Shown: positions 36,607 to 50,482 of the stretch, piece after piece | Position numbering within the stretch: position 1 is the stretch's first letter | Layout: each line of letters starts with the position of its first letter | Source of the DNA: Larus michahellis | Lineage: Eukaryota > Chordata > Aves > Charadriiformes > Laridae | Direction of reading: 5' to 3' | Assembly (NCBI RefSeq): GCF_964199755.1 | Contig: NC_133907.1 | Span: 1,183,001-1,247,000, forward strand | DNA length: 64,000 nt | Translations under genes and position numbers: made by a program | Notes under the pieces: generated by a model | What the model was told of the DNA's origin: nothing | Database searches by the model: none | What the model saw: the letters and a program-made list of their open reading frames with translations, nothing else

Positions 36607-39190
36607 GGGGGAAGCAGAGTCGCAATTAAACGCTTTCTCCCCACGAGAAGGTAATTTTCATTTCATAGGGGGAAGCCTAATCTTCTTATGAAGTGTAGGC
36701 ACAGAGGGTGGTGCTGGGGGGACGCGGCCGAATCGCTAATGTATAAATAGAATATCGTGATTAGGTTATTTTCTTTCTTTAACAATGGCTAGTGATGTTT
36801 TCAGCTTAACTTCACTTGGAGGAATAATTCTAAGCATCTGTTGGTGGTGACTCAGTAATTTCAAATTGTCAGAATCTAAGCAATGATGACCCCTTTAGAA
36901 AAAAATAAAAAATAACGACATCACTTTGATGTGATGTGATTGCAAGGAAAGGCACAACAACAAGCTGTAAGCAAAGGCTAAGAGCCAGTTTCCTCCCAGT
37001 TTATCTGAATAGATGGTCATGCAAGAACTGGAAGGTTCCTTTATGAGAAAAGGAGTAATCAAAACAGCGTAGGACAATGAATGGGGTGTTGATCATCTCT
37101 GCCCATTACACTGAATTCCGACCCTAGAAATGGGTTTGGGTCAGGCGCTATCAGCCTGGAAGAGACAGTCTCTGAATGCAATTTTGGATTGAACTTCCGT
37201 TCCAGTCTTTTTCAGGTTATTGAGTAAATAAAATATTCCAGGCTCTTTACATACACCTGCTGTACTGCTTCCTTCTGAGCCAACAAGGATATTAATATTT
37301 GGAACTGTTTTAAGTTCTTCTATTTATTTGTCTTATCAAGCAATTCTGAGCACCTTGTTCTGGAGTGAAATACAAATTAAATTAAGGCAAACAGTAGATG
37401 ATTTATCTCTGATGCCCAACTGCTGCGATACCCTAAGTGAAGGGAACAAAGGACTCTTCTAACATGAACTGCTCGACTCCCTCCCAAAGGGGCAATCTTG
37501 ACTGAAAGAGGAATGTATGTTTCTGCCATTTCATCTCTGGAAGCAGAAGTGACTAATGAAAGGAAGGCATATGCAATCTCAATTTTAATTCCTCTATATT
37601 ATTTTCTGCTAATTGATTATTTTGACCTTTGTGAAATATACAACAAAGAAAGTACACAACATGTCTGACATGTAGACAGATACAAACATTGTTATGCTTT
37701 TCCTAAGGAAAAAGAGCTATCAATACTAAGTAGCATTTTTCCTCCCTAATACAGACTTCATCGGATAAGACAGTGTCCCATTGCATGGCAGAAGCTATGC
37801 TGATACACAAGAAAGATTTCTTTTATGGTTTTGTGTTGTACATACAACATGGGGAGAGAAACAAAAGGTGATAAATACCTTAGGGTTTTTGTCCAGGTAG
37901 GTATAAACAGTTAGTAGTAGAGTTAGCATGCTTGGTAAGCTTTTCAGGTTTAAAATTTGTTTATCAAATAGCATTGAACATCTGTATGCTTCAAAATAAT
38001 AATAAATGAACATAAATGACTTATTTAAATAATGTTTTACCCTACAGTGTTGTAAGTAATCGCTTACTATGAGCAATCTCATACAATTGGCTACTAAAAA
38101 AACTGAAATACAATTTATACTATTGTAAGATTTATGAACGCTAAATGACATAATTGTAATTTATCTTATTTTGTTATTCTGGAAAATAATTTTATCATTA
38201 TACTGCCAACATAGTCATCTACGGACTCATATAATGCCAACATAATCATTTTAATACCAACATAATCAGCTATGACTCTACGTCAAAAGAAAGCCGTAGG
38301 TGCACTAAATGGTACATAGGAAGTTTGTGTTTACGTCCCAACCCTGCTCACAGATAAACCATGGAGAGAAGTAAATTTGAAATGTAGGATTCTTTGTTAA
38401 TTTAAAAACGAAATTAATTTTCATTGTCATTTAAGTCATGCATTTAAATTATACGGACAATTAAGATGAATAAAAGTAACAAAATATGGATATAACTGAA
38501 GGATCACTACAGAAGCATTCCTACTTTTATATGGCCGTTGAACGATACTGTGTTCCTACTGGAGATGCGCTCCTGCTTTGCAACATTTTCTTGAATGCGT
38601 GATGTGGTCAAGGGTTATTCTGCACCAATTCATTTGGCTGTCTCTACTGTAGGAAAGTATATCAAGGTAGAAGATGTGGTAATAGACGAAGCCAGCCTAA
38701 ATTGTAAAGATGTTTCTGGTGTTCATTTGGGTTTGATTAAAGACATAATTTATATTCCTGTTCTTGACCTGTACAATTACAGTATTTTGTTTTGCAGCCC
38801 AGCTTTATACAGGAAATGTTGGTGACATAGTTGAGAAAGTCGTGATGGCAGCATATAGCTTTTCGTGTATTTACCTAAGAAAATTCTCTGATGCAATGCT
38901 TCATTTTCCTTTCTCTCTTGAAACGCCAGCTTAAGAGCGGCGTTGGCTGTACACAGCGTGGTTACCAGATTTGCTGGCTCTCTTGCACAAGTTCAGGATC
39001 TGCTCTCACTGGGCCATATAATCTCTTTTTAGCTGATCCTGAGTAACGTAAACATCAGACTGAAGGGACTCGGGATGAACAGACTGCAGATGGCAAGTGT
39101 TAGTTCACCTTCCTATTGCTTTCATTTGCAATTTTTTTGATGAACCAGGTCAAGTCTCAGAGGAGTTTCCCATGTGAGAACTAAGCTGAA

Positions 39191-39246
39191 GTTTGGTTTG
39201 GGGGTTTTTGTTTGGTTGGTTGTTTTGTTTGTTTGTTTGTTTTTTA
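39191..39246 (+). repeat. GTTT/GGTT-rich simple repeat
   Basis: A T/G-only stretch with several GTTT units and interspersed GGTT, ending in a T-run. It has low-complexity composition and no coding potential. Possibly a decayed microsatellite. Confidence 0.75.
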
Positions 39247-42200
39247 ACAGAGGGCTCCCTCTTCTTCCAGCAAGGGCACGGAATAACTAAGTAACTGGCT
39301 GGTTCAAATAGCCTCAGGTGTTGATTTTTGCAAGTTCTGGACACTGGCAATCCTGACTGATGCCAGCAGAAGCTGCAATTACTCCAAGCCTTGAAGAACC
39401 AGGGCTTCACGATAAAGCTTCTTATCTAGTGTGCTTTTCTTCACAAAGCATTCACTGTAGAAATGAAAAGCTATTTTATAACCCTGATTTACTAGAGCAG
39501 ATGTAATCTTTGCAGGCTACAGTGAATTTTATCACATGTAAAAAACTTTAAAAATTAACACGTGCCACTATAATCTTATTAAATGTTCCTGTAGTAAATA
39601 AGATAAACAAGGTATTCGGTGAACTAGACTAGAGGCAGTTAATAGCTATTTATTTTAAAACAGAGATACAAATTCACTGATTTAGATCCTTCACGTGCAA
39701 CTTCAATTAAACAGCAGCTCCTCACAGTGATAATTAAGATGTCACAGTCATGGCCTGAGAAGAAAATATGGAGTTCAGTTACCTGTGCAGGCTCTACTGA
39801 CAAAGAGCTCATTTCCTCCAGCATTTAAATGGTGCATATAGTTCCTATTCCTAGTGTAGGGAATGCTGGAAATAGAATAAGAAAGATAAGAAGGAATGAA
39901 TGTTTCTTTGTTTTAATTGAATAAATTATTTTCTCCTTTAAGACAAAATAATGCATTTCAGCCTGTGATTTAAGTGAACCGTTTTGTGGCCACCGAGCAG
40001 TATTTTATGAGAAGTGGTATAAAACAGCGAACACTGGACTTCCCTATTTCATTTAAGCACGCTGTCACACCGAGTGAGCGAGCCTTAAAAAGGAATGTGT
40101 CCTGAATTTGAGAAACATACATCAAGATACTTATACCTTGCTTAACTATAGGCTGTCTCTAGACTGTTCTGTCATTAAGAAAGTGAACTTCATTTTTCTC
40201 ATTGTGCCATGGCTTAATGTCAGATTCACAGGAGAAGAATCACAATTAACACAATTTAATTTGGAAATCCTCATAGGAAAGAGTTCTGAAACCAGTAGCA
40301 TCCTTCCCTGCTGCCATTAAGATGGCTGTTCAAAGTCCCGTTGTTTTCACTGAGTTTGGGAGCAGGCCAGAATATCCAATTGTATCAGATTTTGTGTATA
40401 AAGTCACAATCTCTTGAATGTAGATCTGGGGTTAGCTCTGAGCTGAAAAAACTCCTCTAGACAATATCACATCCTGCCATAACATCAAGGGGATTTTTTT
40501 GAGGCAGTTAAGAACGTTTAAAAATTTTAAAATACTAGTTAAATTCTAATTAAAAAATTAAAAGGTGATGGAACTTGATTTAGATGGCAAAAGATGGCAC
40601 TCAAGGAAAGATAATGCAAAGAGGGATTTTGTTAGTTCCAGAGATCGTAGTTTTTTTCTTTCCCCTTCCTTGTTTGCCTCCTCCATCTTCCCAGGTGAGG
40701 ATCAAGAGAGAAAGAGGAGTCTAAAGGGGGCAGGGATATGAAATTTAGAACAGATTTCACCATCACCACCTATTTGAGAGGCAGTTTCAGGAAACCAAAA
40801 TATTGCTCTCATTATATCCTTCCAGCAGTCACAGGGCATAGAAAAGATTGACAATGTTATTTGATTTGTAGTCATAAAAGACAGGGCTCCACAGACTGAA
40901 GAAGCACACGCCATGTCAAAACTCGGTATTACTTGAGGAGATACAGACAACCATGACAATGTGTGAAAATGTCACCCCCCCTCAACTTTGGGATAATCCA
41001 TTTTAATTTGTATAAGTATATGTTGATGCCGGCACGTTTTGCTCTCTATGCTGCTACTTTTCCTCCCTGGCACCATGCAATTAAAGAATGCTTTTTCAGG
41101 ATTGGCGCTACCGAGTTCTTCAGTGGACCTTGCCAGTGGTCCACCATGTCCTCCTCCTCCTGCAGTGTAGCATCTGTACCAAGGCGAGGAGCTGGGGTAG
41201 TGCAAGCAGTAGTGTTCCATGTCGCTAACAGCGTTATCAGCATTGTTTCTCAGCATTCTCATTGGAGACACTGATGAAGGGGCCTCTCAGCCTCTGCACT
41301 CTTTGGTGTGCTTCAACATCTGACAAGCTAAAGCTACTTCAGAATAGCTGTTCCAGAGATGTCCGACTATGTCACTGCCGGACACTAATTCCCTTTTTAT
41401 TTCTATTGATACCATGTGTAATCAGCAGCACTGTGCACTGAATTAACTCAAGGAGAGAACAACTGCCTAAAACTTAAAGCTCCTTTGTCACTGTTTCTAG
41501 TTATCATAATTCGTAAGTTTTGTAGCAGGACACATTCTTGTAAATATTCTTGTAGGATGCTAAAAGGAATGGAAGTGTTAGGCTTCTTTTACGTCGCCTG
41601 TGGGCTGAAGGATGAGCTGTAACCCAGCAGAGCCTCACAGGCAATGCAGGGACGTCAGCCTTCTAAGTATTGCCTGGGGAAAGTCATAGCGCCATAAAGT
41701 GTCAAGTATAGAATACTCTATTCTGGGGCATTAGGGTTTTTTTTTCTTCTTTTTTAAAGCCGTAACCTAGCCTAAATAGGCTGTGCCACTCCCTTCATAT
41801 GCCTACCATTGATTTCTCATAACTTTTTAGGGTTGCTAAAGATTTTAATTAACACTTGTTGCTCACATATTTGTTCCTTCAACAAGTTTGCTCAGCTTGA
41901 GTCTTGTGCATAGTGTTAGGGGGCTTGTCAGCAGTTGGCGAGCCATGCTTTTGCCCCTTAGCCGTCAGGACGCTACACTGGTAAACTGCATGATGTTGGA
42001 AGCTACTGGCAGGGGAGGTTTGAAAACTCAAAAGCACATTAAAAGTAAAGTATAGTAGGTTTGGGCTGCAGATGTGTGTAAGGAGCAAAGGGAAAGCAAA
42101 GAGGGGTACAACTGGAGTGCACGTAGATTGGTGCCAGCTTTCTGAATCTGCTCTAGTCATTTTTGCTGCAAATTATTCATTCCAGGCCCATAATTCAGAA

Positions 42201-43129
42201 AATCTTGTAACCGTGTGCTTAACTTAAAACATGTACTTAAGACACAAGGAAATCAATAGCAGCGTGATCACCAAGGAGAGGAAGAGATGCTGGTGATGCC
42301 CTGCCTGTTGGTTGCCTGGTGCTCTCATCCTTCTCCAGTCATTTAGATCACCACAACTTAAATCAGGCACTTGTAGGCTTATCTGTGACATCTTTAGTTG
42401 CTGCATACGTTTTCAAATTTGATACCAACACTTGAGCCAGGCCACCCATTATATAGGGCTTTTCACCAGAAAGATTTTGGTTTCCATTTCATTTTCCTCT
42501 ACCAACAAGTCTGTTCTGTTAACAGAGTTTGTTTGCCCTGGATCATATTTCTTCTGAAACAAGAAGCGTACCAGGTCTCCTACATCTTTTCCCAACACTG
42601 TTGTTTTATGACCAAAATTAAATAAGCTAGTCAGTGCTTTTGCTCCAGTTTATGACTTAACCCTATTTTTCATATACGTGAAGCTTTGTGATATTTTAAG
42701 TTCTCTCACTCAAAGTCCGAATGTTTCTGTTCTAACCCAACCAAAGGGCTCCCGGCAGAAATGTGCTCTTCCAGGTGTATTTAGTTCCTTGTGTGATACC
42801 ATGGGGAGTATGCGCAGGCATACTCAGTAGAGACTAGAAACATGCAGGGTATTAATTTACATTCCAACTTAATAGCCCGTTTCCTTTTACAGTGAAATCC
42901 AGATTTCAGCCCTATAAGGCTCCCCAAAACATTGGTTGTGGGAAGTACAGTTAGTTTTTTATCACATAGGACCAGAAAAATCATTGCCATATTACCAAGT
43001 ACTGCAACGTTAGTTATCCTTTAACAAACGGGCCATTGTGCTTTTGGGAAGGTCTTTTTCTTTCTCATCAAATCCCCAGTCCCTTGCTGGTCTGATCTAA
43101 CTGGACCCCAAGTCCCTGTGATGCAGAGA

Positions 43130-43450
43130 AACTTCACCGGAAGCTCTGAAGTCCCTTATTTTCCCTCCGTCCTGCAGTGATCTCTTCCAGCCCCAGCAGC
43201 CCTCTTCCCGGCTGGTGACATCCCAGCTGCATGGCTGCTCTCCCCAGCGTTCTCCAGGAGGGAGGCAGATCTCCCCGGCTCTGGAGAGGAGGATGGGCTC
43301 GGTGCCCTGGGGCGGGCTGCAGAGCTGGGGCTCCCCGGCTGTAGGTGCTGCTGCCCGGGCCTCACTTCGTGCTGCAGACACCGGCGTCTGGGGCCATGCT
43401 GTGCTCTCCCTTTGTCGTGTGGTGCTCAACAGGCACGCGTGCACGCTTAA
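43130..43450. other. GC-rich patch within intron 1
   Basis: A local GC-rich segment with open frames on both strands (97 codons plus, 118 codons minus). It has few CpG relative to the promoter island, and the translations (Ser/Pro/Gly-rich) are not recognised. It could be a weak regulatory segment or simply compositional variation. No splice-framed exon is supported. Confidence 0.4.
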
Positions 43451-46400
43451 CACCAGTTGCTTTATGCTGCTTGCCCGGGAATTTTCCTTACTGAAACCAA
43501 CTACTTAGTTTATTTTTGGGGATTCAAGAGAGAGCTTGGTGAAGTTATGTTGCAGCAGTTAAATGAGATCGGTTAATAAGTATGCTATTCATGTTAAGGG
43601 TTGTTTTTAGGCTTTTCCAAGGTTTGACTGCTTCCAGTGTTTGGAGACTTGTATTTATCCAAATATTAGAGCTCTGTAAATGAAATAGAGACCTTTAATG
43701 GGGGGAAAAAAGTGGTTTACAGTTCTCTTTTCTCCTAAATCCCAAGTTGGCAGGTAGTTTGAATGTTGCTGAAAAGATACTTAAACCATTTAAACCTCTT
43801 TATCCAAGAAGTGGAAATACTGATTATACGCAATCATAACCTAGTCTGGATTTATGAGAATGAAGTCATCGTATCAGAAATACCTGGTGTTGCTTTATGA
43901 ACTTTTCTGCATCTCTAGTTACTTCTGCATCCTTGAGTAAGAACTGAGGGTCCTGTTTTCCTCCTAGGTTTACAATCGTCTTCTGAGCAGAAAGACTGGA
44001 CAGATCTCAGTTTGCAGTGCAGAAGCCTGAGGGACCGTCCCACAGCGGGAATGTGCTGTCTGCTCCCACACCAGAGCCCCCGGGCCCTGCTGGGCTCATG
44101 CTCCGGGCACTTACTCTCAGTGCTCCCAGCAAAACCCGTGGGACACGTAAAGGAGTGGGTCTAAACTCGAGTATCAGAGTTAGAGTAGGTAGTTATCACA
44201 TGTCAGTGAAAAGCTTTTTCACTAGTTATCTGATTTAGCAGGTTCTGTTGTCCCTTGTTGAATCAGAATTAATTTATTGGTTCTAGAATGTCTTAAATAT
44301 ATCTCCCCTAGTTCCTGGCAATGCTTTCTCATGCGCCAGAAGGAACATACTTATGTGCACACAAATTCTTTCATCGCCCTTAGGTTTGGTTGCAGCAACT
44401 ATATTCTGGCATTAAAAGCAGCGGGGATGAACATGCAAACAATGCAGGATTGATTTTTTTAAATTTATTTTTATATTGGTATCTCAATAATGCATTTACA
44501 TCTTACTGGAGAAATTTTTAGGCCTTAAGTGTATAACGATCAAAGCGAGCTGGATGAGTGAGAAAGGGCTTTTTCAGAGTTGCGGTATCTCATACATCAC
44601 CCAGAGTAGTATTACAGGTCTCTTGTATACTCCCTACAAAGGGCATTTATGTTTCCCCTTCTTAACTCTTCAGATGTTTTCATGCATCATAAAAGAACTA
44701 TCACAGATGACAAAAAAGATTCAGGCTCAGATTCTCCAAACACAGATGTCTCGTCTGAGAAAGACCTATGGGCTATATCTGAAATAATGCATGATTGTGC
44801 CAGTTGCTGTGCAGCATAGAAAGAAACTGTTCCCACTTTCAGTAGTTTGCAATCTAATTTGAAAAAGATAGAAAACAGTGGAAAAAAAAAAAAGTGCTTT
44901 GTATTTTAAATATGGGGAATCGAGCTGTAATTAATTGCCTTCTCTGAGTTTCTGTAGGAAGCCAGTGGCACACCTGGAAGTTGACTCTGCATTTCGTAAC
45001 GTTCAGTCCCGTATCTGAACGGCAGGAATCGTACCCAGCAGCGCTACCGTTGAGATACGTGCTGCTTGTGTGGCCCAGTGGGCAGGGTCTGCTAGTCAAC
45101 CACCATACAACAATATTTTGTGTGGTAAAGGAAATTGTTATCTTTGCAAGGTTAGAGAACTTTGATTGATTGACTTAAATGTAGCTGCAGTTTCTTGTTC
45201 TATGGCTTCCAGTGTTTGATATTACTAATAATGGAGAAAACAGTGTAGGCAAGTACATCTAGAAAATTTGGTGAATTAAGGAAAAAAAAATCGGAAACTG
45301 TGTTTTGCATAATGTTACACTGGGACAGTTTATTTAAAAACACAGATGAGTCTGGTCTCTCACTTTGAGATTTAGGACAAGAATTTGTGTTTGTTAAAGG
45401 TCTTCAGAGATTCAGTCTTTGTGCTGAATATTATTTCACCTAATAGGAAAAAAAATGGAAACCACGGGCTTTTTGATGAGAGATGGACACGGATTTCTGA
45501 TTACCTTTTAGTACTTATCTGTCCTCTTTGCAATTTATTTACCTTCTAATGACCTTTTTTGATATGAAGTAGAGGTGGTTGGGAACTCAACAGAGAAAAG
45601 TTAAATCAGAAAATATTTATTTGTCCACGCTTTCCCACCCAGCTTTGGGCAGGTATAAGTGCACTAGTTTTAGTAGGAATAGAATTTAAAAAAAAAAAGA
45701 AAAGGAAAAAGAGATGAGTAAACAAGCATCCCTCTCCTAAGCTAGGCAGAGTGGGCACTGGAACGGAATGGAAACGGTTCAGTCCAACGGCCAACGGCTC
45801 GTCTACGGAGTACTGAAACCCTGTCTTATCTTCCGTTCATGTCACAGGCTTCATTTTAAAGCTAAGGTAAACTCCAAATTTATTGTGTACATTAGGTACA
45901 AGTACTTGGGCTTGATTTGCACACGTAGTGATTTGTGCACACAATTAGTTCCTTCTCTGTGCAAATAAGATAAACTCATACGTCCGTCAAATAATAAACA
46001 AACTCTGCACTTTAGCTAGGAATGAAGATGTTTTAAGATTAGTCAATCCGTTAAAGTTTGCACCACACTTTGAAAATGGAATGAGTTATATAATGCTTGG
46101 AGTCACGTAAACGTAACTGTTTATTTTAGCCAGCAGTTAAGTAACAGTATTAATCTTTCACAGTCTTTAGTTGTGGAACTGTGTTTCAAGACTGCCCAAT
46201 TTGTGCTGAAATGAGCGGGCTACAGCATTTATTTATTTGTTTATAACATTATGGCATTTTTTAACCAAATTTATGCCTTTGTATATTTAAAATTTAATAC
46301 ATAGAATTAATTAGCCTGGCATCTCTAAGCAGGTTGGATCTATAAATACGAAAGAGTAAGTAAAGGTAAATATGATACCTTCATTTTGGTTCTAAATGTA

Positions 46401-46640
46401 GCTGGAGTTTGTATACTAATACAACGGATTCTTTGTGCCCATTAAATCCCATGCTTTTGTTTGAAATTCAAGTTGATTTATGGTCTCATGTATATACAAT
46501 TTATACACGCCCTAGAGAGCACATCATATAACTACTTGATGCAGGTTAACAGCTTCATGCTCGAGTCTGCATAAATATTTCAGAAAGATGATCTTAATCA
46601 AAGGCCATCTTAGCGTGCTCTCTGTAGTACAGTGATGTCC

Positions 46641-46681
46641 TGTAATCACACATGGTTCGTGCATGCGGCCCTGTGATTACA
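46641..46681. repeat. Short perfect inverted repeat, 10-bp arms, 21-nt loop
   Basis: TGTAATCACA (46641-46650) and TGTGATTACA (46672-46681) are exact reverse complements. The stem is too short for a microRNA precursor and does not extend on either side. Probably coincidental, possibly paired homeodomain (TAATC) sites. Confidence 0.8.
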
Positions 46682-47007
46682 ACTAAAGAAAGCCACGTCC
46701 TTATGCATAAAGCACCTCGTGATTGGCGCACATAATGACGAGACAGTTCCTGTGTTAACTTCCTCACCCTCAAACTGTTCTTTTGCTGCATAACCAGCAA
46801 CTGGCCATAGATCACTGCGTTACATCAAACCAGTGAAGCCTTCAGCCTTTTTTGAGGGCTGCTGCATCCCTCAGGCCACGCACTCTTCCCTATCCTTGCC
46901 CGTATTGATCTGTTGTGAATGCCTGTCACGCTGCATTCACTTGCTCACAGAAGTCTGCATCGCACCTCTTAACTCAACAGCCTGCACCAAGGTTTGGGTT
47001 TTTATCC

Positions 47008-47095
47008 TTATGAGAACACAAGAAACGCTCTGCTGGGTCAGAACTGGGGTCCATCCGGTCTAGGACAGCGCTCTTGGCAGGGGCGGCAGAAGGGG
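47008..47095. mobile_element. Possible old CR1/LINE-like remnant
   Basis: The segment with AGAACACAAGAAACGCTCTG, then CTGGGTCAGAACTGGGGTCC and CATCCGGTCTAGGACAGCGC, resembles a dispersed sauropsid repeat. From turtle and bird genomes I remember that repeat as reading AGAACATAAGAA, then CTGGGTCAGACC, then GGTCCATCTAGCCCAG. I believe it belongs to the antisense 3' part of CR1-like elements, but the family and strand need a repeat-library search. Confidence 0.45.
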
Positions 47096-50000
47096 AGTTT
47101 GGGGGGAACGCACTTGCCTGGCCTTGAAGCTTGAGACAGGCTGGAAGCAAAGGAAGGGCTGGCTGAACACACGTGAGCACCACCAACCATTCAGGGTTGA
47201 CCTTCTGACTTCAAATAACACACCCGAGTGCTGGTGCATTGGGCAAGCTTGCTCAGCATCTAGAACCAGCCCTGCTTGCTTGGGGGAACTCAGACAAACC
47301 GTTAGTAGAAATCGGTCTCCAAGAGACTTTCTTGGCCCCTGCAAGTACTTTTTAATTCTCTTATTGTGAATGATATGAATTTGTGTGGAATATTTAGACA
47401 GCAAACATTCTCAACAAAAAGGCTAGCTACTACTCCACAGAAGAGTTGTCCACTCTTCCCTGTTTCCAGGTCTTGCCGTGTAAGAGATGCGATGCGATGG
47501 CTTTGCGTTTGTCTAAGCCAGAATACCTCAGCCTCCAGAGCTGAACTGCTTTCAGTTCTGATGATGGGTAGAGTTGGGGAAGATGACACCGAGTTCAGGA
47601 CTGGAGCCTGAAAGTTTCCCATGCAGTACCTAGTGTCACAACATTGTTTCAGCAGGACTCGGGAACTGTGGTGAGGGAACTGAGGAAGGAGATAGTTAAA
47701 AGATTTCTTCTCATCCAGCACATAATGGCCGCTGCTGCACCCCCCAGGAGGGATCACTGAATGACTGTAAGCCTTGCAGGGACTTGTTCCCTGCATTTGA
47801 CTGAGCGTGGCAGAGCGAGACAAGGTGGGCTGAGAACTTAAATCTTGACCATCCCAAATCGTTTCAGTAGCAGAGAGAAAATGACGGTACAAGTGAAAAC
47901 CACTCACTTAACAGTGTGCCGGTCACCTCTAATGATGGCTCAGAGCAAGGGAGGATTTCACAAACTACTGCAGAAGAAGGGAGAAGAGTTGTAGCGGCTT
48001 TCATTGGCAGGCCTGGGAAATCTCAGTTGTTGAGCCTGTTGGACACGTTCGGGTCTGTTTGTCTGCCTTCTCGCCAGCCACCTGAATCCTCATCCCCCTT
48101 TGGGTAGCTCACAAGGGATGACAGTGTATGTAACACTGGCTTCATTGGGTTTCTCTGAAGTTTATGCTTTGCATATGGGACTTCTATAATTTTGTATGCT
48201 CTGCATTTATGATAGAAAAAAAATATTTTTTTTTTTTTTAAATTCTAGTTGCTATGCAGACTGGGTAGCAGCGTTCTGGGATTGTAGAGGTTTCAAGGAG
48301 AAAAGCATCCTATTTTCAGATACAGCAGTTCAGTTTAACTTCAGCTAAAAAGTTTACTTCCCTAACAGTTGCTCATTTGACTTTGCTCTATGTTGCAATG
48401 CCTAGAAGCCGAGAATAAGTACCCATATTAGAATACTAACTCTGCACAGAAAGCTCTAGAAAAAAGAAAATGGAGCTAGTCTTTCACTCATACAAATTCT
48501 CCACTAGTTCACCATGAGTTTTAAACGCCTAGTTTCTTATTTAACTCAAGAAAATTAATGGAAAAATCAGAACTGAAATAAACTACATCTACCACTTCAG
48601 TTTTCCCATATGAGATACTTAACTCTAGAGAACCTAGCAACCTGTAACACTTCCTCCTGCAAGTCAGGAACGTAAGGGAACGTACTGGCATCTGGGGATC
48701 CCCTACATTTAGGAACATAACAGAGATCCTGAAGAACATACTATTTTACTGTAAACTCCTGGTACTAATTCAGAATTGAATGGTGTGATACAAAGAAATT
48801 ACATGCTCGCTAAAACTATGACTCTGCTAGATCTAGAATAGGAGCAAATATCAGCCATTTCCTGAGGCTATTTTACTTGAACCCTCACAGCAGTGGTTAA
48901 CTTAACAGATGACATGATCGGATGTGTATTTTCTTAAGGCAAACATAGGGTACGTGAACAGCAGCTGTCAAGATAGATAGCAAATAGACTTCTTCGTGTT
49001 ACGGTGTACATTTTCTGCTGTAATTCAACCAGAAGAATAAACTGAAAAGAAGCTGGTAAAAGAGATCATTTTTAACAAGTAAAACTACAAAGAAGCATCC
49101 TTCAAAAATCTGGAATATCGTGCATGAATCAAAACATTTTAAGAGGGTGCCCTAGCTCGTAATAGAAATGTATCCTGTACCTCTCTCCTTTAGGCCAAGA
49201 ATGTCTCTTTGAAGACTGGCATTCCTCCTCTCTCACTGAGCTGGTGCTTTCCTACAGGCTCTTGTTCTCTTGTGAAAGAGTAGAGCTTGTTGCAACTTTT
49301 TTTCTTCCCTTTTCAGGCTGTTTTCTCTACAGTTTTTTCTCTCTTCTGCCATCTAGTCCGAGTTCATTCTGTTAGCTAGCACTTTTCTTCTGCCTTAGCT
49401 AATGCCCCCTGCTCCAGATGCCTTTCTCCCAAATGATTCTTCTGGAGACAGAATGGGTGTTACTACTGTATCAACAGAGAAGCCAGCAAAGCCTGCTTTC
49501 CTATAGTTTCAGCAGTTTCAGTCCTCAATTTGATCTCAAACTGTCAACAATCTCATTTATGACTTATGACTTCAGATTGGATCCTCTATTGTCTAACGAA
49601 GCGTCAGTCTGACTGAAAGCTCTTCCCTTAGGGTACGAGAGCATCCCTCCTGTGTGGACGCTTTGGTGCGCAAGCAAAACTGACCTCACGCAGAGCCTCT
49701 TCCTGCAGGTAATACTCAACAGGGTCGCTGGTCACGAACTACATCCTTTGATGAAAATTGCCAGTAAGCTCCAAAGTTCTTGTGGGCGGCAAGAGACGAA
49801 AAGTGATTAAATAACCCTTGTTTCTGAAAGAAGAACCTGGGAGCAAAAAATAGAAGCAGCCGCTTTCAGTAACTTGCTGTTCCATTTATATTTTTCTCAC
49901 TCTTGCTCTCATAACCCTACTTCTAGGACGTGTTTATTCCAACACATCAAAGTTCTCCAGTTCTACCAGCCAGTTCTACCAACCTCTTCAAAACAGCCTG

Positions 50001-50466
50001 CACTATGACCTGGGGCATTACTCATCCATCGTACTCGGGAGATGATGTTTTATATAACCAGCTCTCCTGTCTTGCACCCGCAGAAGGTTCATTCCACTTC
50101 CCATCCTGGAATTTAATATTTCTCTATTCCTCTGTTTCTTTGCCTGTTGAGCATTTTAGACATGTTTTGCAGTAACTTATTAAAAAACCCAACAACAACA
50201 AAAAGCCCAACAACGCCCCCCTCCCGCTCAACCCAAACAAAAAGCACACTGCCAAGAGCTTTTGCATTTTGAGGTCATGGGTTGTTTGGCTGCTCTAACA
50301 AAGTGATTTTAAAAGACGTAAGTGACTGAATACACTCTTAGCAGCTTAGACATCATGCAAATAACAGCCGAGAAATACAAATACACCCTAAATTTCTGAA
50401 TAGGTATGTATGGGATGATGTTTTCACTCTATCCAAAGGACAGATCACTCAGAAGTAGTATACACC

Positions 50467-50482
50467 TTTTTTTTTTTTTTTT
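50467..50482 (-). repeat. Poly(T) run, 16 T
   Basis: Uninterrupted run of 16 T followed by CTTTTTTA. It could be a minus-strand poly(A) tail, but no retroposed body is recognised next to it. Confidence 0.7.

Noticed and set aside
35087..36654. Very long open frames on both strands across the CpG island (up to 378 codons)
   Set aside because: They are produced by high GC and by the stop-free GGGGC repeat. Translations are Gly/Arg/Ala/Pro low complexity in every frame, and only the 36-residue PHACTR3 segment resembles a real protein.
39296..39312. tRNA B-box-like GGTTCAAATAGCC
   Set aside because: No matching A box at the right distance and no cloverleaf could be drawn.
40963..41274. 103-codon plus and 99-codon minus overlapping frames
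   Set aside because: Mutually antisense, no known family. A possible old coding remnant was considered but could not be supported.
43969..44238. Possible alternative exon after a polypyrimidine tract and AG (TTTTCCTCCTAG at about 43957-43968)
   Set aside because: The acceptor looks reasonable, but no clear donor and no PHACTR3-like or other recognisable peptide follows. Random acceptors are common in long introns.
46641..46681. microRNA hairpin
   Set aside because: The stem is only 10 bp with a 21-nt loop and does not extend, far below a pre-miRNA stem.
48215..48240. A-run followed by T-run as a hairpin or terminator
   Set aside because: Simple homopolymer juxtaposition in AT-rich vertebrate DNA. 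No transcript end context.
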